A stretch of 6,282 bases of DNA, from positions 1-6,282 of the forward strand of contig JAUVSX010000198.1 of the NCBI GenBank assembly GCA_030596915.1. Reading direction: 5' to 3'. The notes beneath the pieces were generated by a model. That model saw only the letters and a program-made list of their open reading frames with translations, ran no database searches and had not been told where the DNA came from. Shown here piece after piece: positions 1 to 4,345 of this stretch (the stretch's first letter is position 1; each line of letters opens with the position of its first letter). The DNA comes from Chloroflexota bacterium. Its GTDB lineage: Bacteria > Chloroflexota > Anaerolineae > B4-G1. A program made the translations under genes and the position numbers.

Positions 1-120
1 CCGTGCGACGCAGACCTGCGCGCGATCTGCGATCCCGTTGTGCGTTGCACGTGGTCCGGAGTCGGGCGCGCCCAGGTGCCAGGCACTGAGGAAAGTGCCA
101 GGCACCAAACGGTATTGACA
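1..120. repeat. Structured intergenic repeat, copy 1 (may extend left of the window)
   Basis: This stretch recurs at 4011-4129. Bases 1-50 are identical to 4011-4060, the next ~25 bases differ at several positions with a one-base length change, and the hairpin block 74-109 is again identical. It holds two potential hairpins. The first is CGCAGA (9-14) with TCTGCG (26-31). The second is GGTGCCAGGCACT (75-87) with AGTGCCAGGCACC (94-106), loop GAGGAA, one A-A mismatch. The second can also be read as two tandem copies of the odd palindrome GTGCCAGGCAC (76-86, 95-105), 19 bases apart. GGGCGCGCCC at 64-73 is a perfect palindrome. The similarity between copies stops at TTGACA (115-120). It looks like a REP/BIME-type or other small dispersed element; no transposase belonging to it is visible. 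Its left edge cannot be fixed because it begins at base 1. Confidence 0.85.
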
Positions 121-144
121 GCGGTCGCCCGTATGTGCCAATAT
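115..144 (+). promoter_or_regulatory. Candidate sigma70-type promoter at the edge of repeat copy 1
   Basis: A perfect -35 hexamer TTGACA lies at 115-120. The best -10 candidate is CAATAT at 139-144 (18-base spacer, preceded by TG at 136-137 as in extended -10 promoters), but it matches only 3 of 6 consensus bases. A better-looking TATCAT at 176-181 has no good -35 partner. The direction fits transcription of the small ORF at 206 and the UroD-like gene at 459. The -35 is convincing; the -10 is not. Confidence 0.4.
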
Positions 145-205
145 GAGTGAGACAACTCCTCTCAGGAACTTAAGGTATCATAGGACGTGCAAAGGAGAGT
201 GAGTG

Positions 206-457
206 ATGTCTCCAAGCGGAGATGAGCGAACAAACGTGCCGGATCCGGAAGTTGTGCCAGTGGCGAAGCGACAGCAGTTCACGAGCGAGGAGAAGCTATG
301 CATGCTCAAGGAAGCCGATGCGTACACCGATGCCTGGTCGAACCCAAACTGGCCCAAGCGGATAACCAGGTGCAAATACATGGCAAGAGACGCTGGCTAC
401 GAAGCAAGCGATGGCTCCGTCTGGAGCCCGTGGGGGTGGGTGGACAAGGAGGAATGA
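206..457 (+). CDS. Small ORF resembling the N-terminus of an IS3-type transposase OrfA (83 aa), probably a remnant
   Basis: Start ATG at 206 is chosen because AAGGAG (192-197) sits 8 bases upstream; GTG at 203 would be only 5 bases away. Residues from about 12 (PDPEVVPVAKRQQFTSEEK, then LCMLKEADAYT) closely resemble the start of IS3-group OrfA helix-turn-helix proteins, which typically read DPEV..KAKRR.FTAEYKLRIL.EADACT. This resemblance is from memory. After residue ~40 it fades: the usual PGEIGALLRREGLYSSHL segment is at best weakly echoed by MARDAGYEAS. The chain then ends where an OrfA would continue, and no OrfB/DDE integrase follows. The last codons (KEE-stop) contain the Shine-Dalgarno of the next gene, whose start is one base past the stop, so translation could be coupled. 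It may be a decayed insertion-sequence fragment, or a fragment now used as a small DNA-binding protein or translational leader. It cannot be a working transposase. Confidence 0.55.
   Translation: MSPSGDERTNVPDPEVVPVAKRQQFTSEEKLCMLKEADAYTDAWSNPNWPKRITRCKYMARDAGYEASDGSVWSPWGWVDKEE
446..452 (+). promoter_or_regulatory. Shine-Dalgarno AAGGAGG that decides the UroD-like start
   Basis: AAGGAGG lies 6 bases before GTG 459 and 15 bases before ATG 468. The spacing favours the GTG start. It is inside the last codons of the upstream small ORF, whose TGA is at 455-457. Confidence 0.75.
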
Positions 458-458
458 C

Positions 459-1565
459 GTGCCCGAGATGACCAAGGAAGAACGCGTGGTCTGTGCACTG
501 AGTCTCGAGGAACCGGATCGTGTGCCCCTCTACGACCTTGTTGACAACAAGGCCATCATCGAACACTACAGCGGTCAAGAGCTTACGTTGGAGAACGCCA
601 AGGACGTGATTCCAGCAGCGTTGAGCCGTGTCCTGGACACTACCCGCGTCTGGATGCCACAGGCCCTGGGTCGCAGGACCGACGAGCGTGGGCTAACCTA
701 CGAGCGGCGCGATTGGTGGAACGAGTGGCAGGTCGCTACACCGTTCAGCGATTTGCCAGGGGCGAGCGCCTTTGTCCAGGCAGAGATAGAGCGCCTCGAC
801 GCCTGGCGACCGCAAGACCAGCAGACACACCTGGCGGAGTTGCTGGAATGGAAGCAGAGATTCCGTGGGACGGTCATCCCAGCTAGCACGGCCATTGAGG
901 CAGTGTGCGACGCGTACAACACTGTCGGCATCGACCAGTTTGTCTACCTTGATGCCGAGGATCCCGAACTGGTGCGGCGTTGGGTCGAGGCATTGCACGC
1001 GCAGACTATGCGGCGGATCGGGTCGGAGGCTGGCTGCCACGTGGTTTCACCAGTGGCCTGGCTCTTCAATGATCTGGGGTACAAAGGCCATTTGATATTC
1101 TCACCCGAGTACCTGCATGAGCACAAGGTCTTCCACCACATCGCCGAGATTTGCGATTTGTACCACAGTTACGACCTCAAGATGATCTTTCACTCCGATG
1201 GATACATCACTCCTGTCGTTCCGGACCTCATCGCCACTGAGGTGGACGCGCTGGGACCGATCGATACGCCAGCCGGTATGAACTTGGCTGCTCTTAAGGC
1301 TGAATTTGGCCACCAGGTCGCCTTCGTGGGCGGCATAGACTTCGCAGTGTTGTCGGCCGGAAGCGTGGATGACGTCCGCCGGACGACGCTCCAAGCGCTG
1401 GCCGACGCTGGCCCCGGGGGCGGCTTCATCCTCGGATCATCCTCGGAGGAGCTGTACGACGCGCTGCCGGCGGAGAACATCCGCGCGATGTGGGAAACGA
1501 CCTGGGACGCCGGTCGCTACCCGGTAGGCGACCATTTACCCAAGACATTCATGGCAACGAGATAG
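459..1565 (+). CDS. Uroporphyrinogen decarboxylase (UroD/MtaA/CmuA-like) family protein, probable corrinoid-linked methyltransferase relative
   Basis: 368 aa from GTG 459, a normal length for the family and apparently intact. The N-terminus (TKEERVVCALSLEEPDRVP) is the typical opening of UroD-like proteins. The second half carries the family core: FHSDGYI at ~244-250, then DLIATEVDALGPID, LKAEFG, VAFVGGID, and PGGGFILGSSSEE near 320-331 followed by PAENIRAMW. Hallmarks of true HemE (the MRQAGRY-type N-terminal motif) are absent, so haem synthesis is unlikely. Classical MtaA/MtbA methyltransferases bind zinc through H-x-C...C; here the first pair is H245-S-D247 and the second Cys region reads GSSSEE (326-331), so both expected Cys are missing. 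Known relatives move methyl groups between corrinoid proteins and CoM or folate, but many bacterial members have no assigned reaction. An MttB-superfamily gene follows downstream, which favours one-carbon or demethylation chemistry; the substrate is unknown. An in-frame upstream extension to 411 exists but has no good ribosome site. Confidence 0.88.
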   Translation: MPEMTKEERVVCALSLEEPDRVPLYDLVDNKAIIEHYSGQELTLENAKDVIPAALSRVLDTTRVWMPQALGRRTDERGLTYERRDWWNEWQVATPFSDLPGASAFVQAEIERLDAWRPQDQQTHLAELLEWKQRFRGTVIPASTAIEAVCDAYNTVGIDQFVYLDAEDPELVRRWVEALHAQTMRRIGSEAGCHVVSPVAWLFNDLGYKGHLIFSPEYLHEHKVFHHIAEICDLYHSYDLKMIFHSDGYITPVVPDLIATEVDALGPIDTPAGMNLAALKAEFGHQVAFVGGIDFAVLSAGSVDDVRRTTLQALADAGPGGGFILGSSSEELYDALPAENIRAMWETTWDAGRYPVGDHLPKTFMATR

Positions 1566-1592
1566 ACCTACAACGTTCACGAAGGAATGAGA

Positions 1593-1694
1593 ATGATCAG
1601 ACAGGTGGAAACGCCCAAGGTAGGGCTGTTGATCACGGCGCTGCTGGAGGACGAATGGAACAGAACGGGCTACCCCCGGCCGAAGGCCCAATGA
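1593..1694 (+). pseudogene. Short fragment resembling the N-terminus of a fucose/arabinose-isomerase-like protein (33 aa)
   Basis: ATG 1593 follows AAGGA (1582-1586) by 6 bases and opens a 33-residue frame ending at TGA 1692-1694. The residues KVGLLITALLEDEW, then NRTGYPRPKA, read as a genuine protein start: a buried beta strand (VGLLITALL) and a following motif that I associate with L-fucose/L-arabinose isomerase-like proteins. That association is from memory. Such proteins are ~450-500 aa, so this would be only the first few percent. Between 1695 and the next start at 1743 no frame continues it recognisably; a second frame reads MIGHPYQYIADPKEG from 1691, protein-like but unassigned. A large internal deletion in an older gene would explain both. 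A genuine small peptide gene is possible but less likely. Confidence 0.4.
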
Positions 1695-1742
1695 TCGGGC
1701 ATCCGTACCAGTACATCGCCGACCCGAAGGAGGGTTGCCATA

Positions 1743-2309
1743 ATGGCCGTGAAATGGAGCGTGATCGGGGCAGGCCGTATCGCCGACCGCAGGACGGTAC
1801 CAGAGGGCATCGCGCCCTCGCCGAAGTGCGACTTGGTCGCAGTGATGGACGTGAATCCGGAGCGGGCGACCGCGGTGGCGGACAAGTATGGCGTCACCCA
1901 AGCCTTCACGCGCGCTGACGACGTGCTGGCCCTGCCAGAGGTTGAAGCCGTCTACATCGCGTCGCCCAACTGCTACCACAATGAGCAGCCGATCGCGGCG
2001 GCTCGGGCCGGCAAGCACGTCTTCGTCGAGAAACCAATGGCCCTGAGTACCACCGATGCGGAGGAGACAATCGAAGCCTGCGACACCGCCGGGGTGAAGC
2101 TGACTGCCGGCTACCTGATGCCCTTCCACGGTGGTCACCAGAAATTCAAGAAGATGATTGATGCCGGAGAGCTGGGACAGATCGTGTTCGGGCGCGCCCA
2201 GTTGACCTGCTGGTACCCGGCTATGAAGGGCGCCAGGTGCCCGAGCTGGGCGGCGGCAACGAGAGGCGGTGGGTCCCGAGGACGAGTGAGAAGAGACCGG
2301 AAGGGATAG
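1743..2309 (+). pseudogene. Gfo/Idh/MocA-family NAD(P)-dependent oxidoreductase, C-terminally truncated
   Basis: ATG 1743 has GAAGGAGG (1727-1733) 9 bases upstream. The N-terminal Rossmann domain is complete: VIGAGRIA (residues ~7-14), acidic position in VMDVNPE, VEAVYIASPNCYHNEQ, AGKHVFVEKPMAL with the conserved E96-K97-P98, and AGYLMPFHGGHQKFKKMI then LGQIVFGRAQ. Family members (~330-390 aa) oxidise or reduce sugars, inositols and related polyols, using Lys of EKP plus Asp/His residues from the C-terminal domain. Here the frame ends after 188 residues with an Arg/Gly-rich tail (from ~residue 163) unlike the family. Another frame starting at base 2234 reads RQVPELGGG, which fits the expected W-R-Q-D-P-x-L-G-G-G loop, so a one-base deletion near 2231-2234 is likely. 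Similarity then stops near 2257, implying loss of the rest. The product would lack the catalytic and dimerisation domain and is probably inactive. Alternative: a sequencing error plus a real deletion. Confidence 0.8.
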
Positions 2310-2321
2310 CTGGATGCGGTC

Positions 2322-2361
2322 GCCCTCAGCCGCCGTCGGCGAGCCGCTGCGGAGTGAGGGC
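2322..2361. other. G+C-rich inverted repeat between the truncated oxidoreductase and mttB
   Basis: GCCCTCA (2322-2328) pairs with TGAGGGC (2355-2361), and inside it CCGC (2330-2333) pairs with GCGG (2349-2352). The RNA would form a strong hairpin. No U-tract follows, so it is not a standard intrinsic terminator; it could act in mRNA processing or stability. The surrounding 2310-2456 contains no convincing coding sequence. Confidence 0.45.
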
Positions 2362-2444
2362 CAGTCTCAAAGAGAGCAACGTGGACTGAGCTTCAACGAG
2401 CCATTATGCGCCAGATTCGTGCTATCCCGCAGAAATACTTGTAC

Positions 2445-2451
2445 AAGGAGG
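2445..2451 (+). promoter_or_regulatory. Shine-Dalgarno AAGGAGG that decides the mttB-like start
   Basis: AAGGAGG ends 5 bases before ATG 2457. The frame also opens at ATG 2406, but that codon has no comparable site, and the family length matches the 2457 start. Confidence 0.8.
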
Positions 2452-2456
2452 ATCCC

Positions 2457-3905
2457 ATGTTTCAGAGGAGCATGCTCACAGATTCCGATGTGGGACAGTT
2501 GGCCGAGGCCGCAATGGGCGTGCTGGAGCACGTCGGCATCCTATGCCAGAGCAACGATCTGCTGGGGGCGCTCGCTGCCTGGGGCGCGACTGTCGAAGAA
2601 GGCAGCCAGATCGCCCGCTTCCCCAGACAGCTCGTTGCGACATTCGCCGAAGGCCTGAGGCAGGAAGGGCAGGCAGACCGGACAGAAGTGTCTCCGGGCC
2701 TTGTGGCTCCGCCCTTACCTACTCTCCAGACCCAAGTGGCGCAGTCCTTCCGCGATGACCGGACAGGGGAGCTCCGACCGGGCAATCGCGAGGACTTCAT
2801 CACTCTCATCAAGCTGGGCGACGTGCTCCACCCTGAGGAAGGCGTGGGCCACAGCCTGCTGCTCACCGAGGTGCCTCCGATGGTCGAACCACTGGAGGCG
2901 GCGATGCTGCTGGCAGAGTACGCCCACAAACCAGGGCCCGCGTTCGCCTGGAACGTACGCCAGGTCGACTACTTGATCGAGATGGGCGACATCCTGGGCA
3001 TCCCCGACTGGTTCACCTGGGGCGGCACGTGTTTCGCCTCTCCGCTGCGCTTCGAAAAGGATGTAGCCGACAAGTTTGTGCGCAGCGTGAAATCCGGCGT
3101 CGCTGTTGGCCTGACCGGTATGCAAGTGACCACCGCTGCTGGGCTGAGCGGTATGCAGATCAGTGGCCATTCAACGCCCGTGACAGCGGCGGGGTTCATC
3201 GCCGTGAGCGCGGCTGAGTTCGTGGCCACGTGGATCGCTGCACGGGCGCTGAATCCCGACGTGTCCCTCGTGGGCGGAATCTACGGCGGGTCACTGGACA
3301 TGCGGACGGGCGGCCTCAGTTACTCCAGCCCCGATGCGATGCTGCGCGCCTTTGCTACGAGCGAGTTCCTGCGCAGGTGGTGCGCCGTGCACGTCAACGT
3401 ACTCGGCGGCGAGCACGGTGATGCAAAGGCACCCGGCCTCTACGCCGCGCTCGAGAAGGCCTACAAGGCCATGACGATTGCCGCCTTCACCGGCCGCCAC
3501 CCACCGATTGGGGAGGGCATGCTCGAGTCGGGCCGCACGATCAGCCCAGTGCAGTTGCTCCTCGAACGCGAGCTTGGCAAGGCCGTACAAATCCTGGGCC
3601 AACCCATTGAGGTAACGCCGGAGACGATCGCGATGGACACGATCTTCGATGTCGGGATCGCCCTCGAGACGAACTACCTGCAGTCGGATCACACGCTGCG
3701 CAACTTCCGGGAGAACACCTGGCTTCCCGAGCTCATCGACCGCTCGGGGTGGAACGGCGCGGAAAGCGACCAGGCGCTGGTGGCGAAGGCGCTGCGCAAG
3801 GTCGAGGAGCTAATCGCGGCGTACGTGAAGCCCGAGGTGGACCCGGACAAGCTGGCGAGAATGCGCGAGGTCGTCGAGCGGGCGCGGCTGGAGCTGATCA
3901 CCTGA
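2457..3905 (+). CDS. Non-pyrrolysine MttB-superfamily (trimethylamine/quaternary amine) methyltransferase
   Basis: 482 aa, the usual length of the family, and apparently complete. The core is recognisable: GHSTPVTAAGFIAVSAAE (~240-257), YGGSLDMRTGG (276-286), SYSSPDAML, and GGEHGDAKAPGLYAALEKA (317-335), with a C-terminal stretch PETIAMDTI, then TNYLQSDHTLRNFRE, as in other members. Characterised relatives catalyse methyl transfer from a methylated amine to the cobalt of a corrinoid protein: archaeal MttB uses trimethylamine and an amber-encoded pyrrolysine, while non-pyrrolysine MtgB-type proteins use glycine betaine or other quaternary amines. No in-frame stop occurs here, so this is the non-pyrrolysine type. 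It acts in the cytoplasm; no signal peptide or membrane segment is seen. No corrinoid-binding (MttC-like) gene lies within the window, so its partner must be elsewhere or the protein has diverged in function. Neighbours: the UroD-like gene 0.9 kb upstream, and LacI plus binding protein downstream. The substrate cannot be read from the sequence. Confidence 0.9.
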   Translation: MFQRSMLTDSDVGQLAEAAMGVLEHVGILCQSNDLLGALAAWGATVEEGSQIARFPRQLVATFAEGLRQEGQADRTEVSPGLVAPPLPTLQTQVAQSFRDDRTGELRPGNREDFITLIKLGDVLHPEEGVGHSLLLTEVPPMVEPLEAAMLLAEYAHKPGPAFAWNVRQVDYLIEMGDILGIPDWFTWGGTCFASPLRFEKDVADKFVRSVKSGVAVGLTGMQVTTAAGLSGMQISGHSTPVTAAGFIAVSAAEFVATWIAARALNPDVSLVGGIYGGSLDMRTGGLSYSSPDAMLRAFATSEFLRRWCAVHVNVLGGEHGDAKAPGLYAALEKAYKAMTIAAFTGRHPPIGEGMLESGRTISPVQLLLERELGKAVQILGQPIEVTPETIAMDTIFDVGIALETNYLQSDHTLRNFRENTWLPELIDRSGWNGAESDQALVAKALRKVEELIAAYVKPEVDPDKLARMREVVERARLELIT

Positions 3906-3919
3906 CGCACCGCAGTGAA

Positions 3920-4010
3920 CCGTGCGGCGCACTTTCCGCAGTGCACGTGGTCCGGAGTCGGGCGCACCCAGGTGCCAGGCACTGAGGAAGGTGCCAGGCA
4001 CCGCTTCCTG
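3920..4010. repeat. Structured repeat, shortened copy (copy 2a)
   Basis: Bases 3942-4002 match 46-106 of copy 1 with only two substitutions, including the long hairpin: GGTGCCAGGCACT (3971-3983), loop GAGGAA, GGTGCCAGGCACC (3990-4002). It opens with CCGTGCGGCGCA at 3920, like the CCGTGCGACGCA that starts the other copies, but the ~20-base middle with the first hairpin is replaced by a shorter stretch with TGCGG (3923-3927) facing CCGCA (3936-3940). It is in direct tandem with the full copy at 4011 and begins 14 bases after the mttB-like stop. The hairpins could also limit read-through or protect the 3' end of that transcript, though no U-tract follows. Confidence 0.8.
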
Positions 4011-4129
4011 CCGTGCGACGCAGACCTGCGCGCGATCTGCGATCCCGTTGTGCGTTGCACTGCTCGGGAGTCAGGCGTGCCCAGGTGCCAGGCACTGAGG
4101 AAAGTGCCAGGCACCAAAGCGTATTGACA
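4011..4129. repeat. Structured repeat, full copy (copy 2b)
   Basis: The first 50 bases equal bases 1-50 of the window exactly. The long hairpin (4084-4096 with 4103-4115, loop GAGGAA) is identical to copy 1. Between them, 4061-4083 carries several substitutions and is one base shorter. The copy ends, like copy 1, in CAAA-NN-GTATTGACA, so it supplies TTGACA (4124-4129) to the lacI promoter. Past that hexamer the two loci share nothing. Confidence 0.88.
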
Positions 4130-4152
4130 CGCGCAGATTCCTGTGGTACATT
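4124..4152 (+). promoter_or_regulatory. Probable sigma70-type promoter of the lacI-like gene
   Basis: TTGACA (4124-4129, perfect -35), 17-base spacer, TACATT (4147-4152, 4 of 6 matches to TATAAT including the key second A and final T). The predicted start near 4159 falls inside the palindrome at 4153-4164. The resulting leader to ATG 4346 would be about 185 bases. A second, overlapping candidate is TTGCAA (4151-4156), 18 bases, TATACT (4175-4180, 5 of 6). Confidence 0.65.
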
Positions 4153-4170
4153 GCAATCGGTTGCGCGCAA
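4153..4170. promoter_or_regulatory. Operator-like overlapping palindromes, candidate LacI-family site
   Basis: GCAATCGGTTGC (4153-4164) has GCAA/TTGC arms around a central CG, the layout of LacI/PurR-family operators (PurR consensus centre GCAAACGTTTGC), with one mismatched pair. TTGCGCGCAA (4161-4170) is a perfect palindrome sharing its TTGC arm. The site begins directly after the -10 hexamer and covers the predicted start, the position expected for repression. The obvious candidate ligand is the LacI-family protein encoded next, giving autoregulation. This is an inference; no second clear copy of the site was found before the binding-protein gene. Confidence 0.55.
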
Positions 4171-4210
4171 AGGTTATACTGCATACCTCGAGCAACCTGT
4201 CCCACGTCTG

Positions 4211-4303
4211 TCCCACCACCATCACCACGGCCCGGAAGGTGGGAGCGAGAAGCCGCACCGGGGCCGTCAATGCGCCGGTCCGAGCAGGGCGTGCCGGACC
4301 TGG
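4211..4303 (+). other. Structured leader of the lacI-like mRNA: two inverted repeats
   Basis: TCCCACC (4211-4217) can pair with GGTGGGA (4238-4244), with a 20-base loop. Further on CCGGTCCG (4275-4282) can pair with CGGACC-T-GG (4295-4303), with one bulged T. Neither is followed by a U-run. I recognise no riboswitch class. The rest of the 3906-4345 gap is accounted for by the repeats and promoter elements; I see no gene in it. Confidence 0.3.
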
Positions 4304-4345
4304 CAGGGACACACGCTGAGTCCGCTCATCTGTCGAGGAGAGAGG

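Noticed and set aside
143..202. 19-codon ORF before the small OrfA-like ORF, a possible leader peptide
   Set aside because: It has no clear Shine-Dalgarno, shows no pattern of regulatory codons, and overlaps the candidate -10.
1536..2138. Long reverse-strand open frame opposite the oxidoreductase
   Set aside because: It has no recognisable protein motifs and mirrors a well-supported family protein on the + strand; long antisense frames are expected at this G+C content.
2231..2243. CCAGGTGCC inside the oxidoreductase remnant, resembling part of the repeat hairpin
   Set aside because: Only about 9 bases match and neither the palindrome nor its partner follows; chance is sufficient.
2457..3905. 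Pyrrolysine-type MttB
   Set aside because: The frame has no internal amber codon, so it belongs to the non-pyrrolysine members of the superfamily.
4215..4229. Run reading CACCACCATCACCAC, which would encode five His and looks like an affinity tag
   Set aside because: It lies in the untranslated leader of the lacI-like gene, upstream of the supported ATG 4346, with no ribosome site or vector sequence around it; chance composition is enough.
4013..4345. In-frame N-terminal extension of the LacI-like protein back to 4013
   Set aside because: It would translate the repeat, promoter and leader, and LacI-family proteins begin just before the helix-turn-helix, as they do from ATG 4346 with its good ribosome site.
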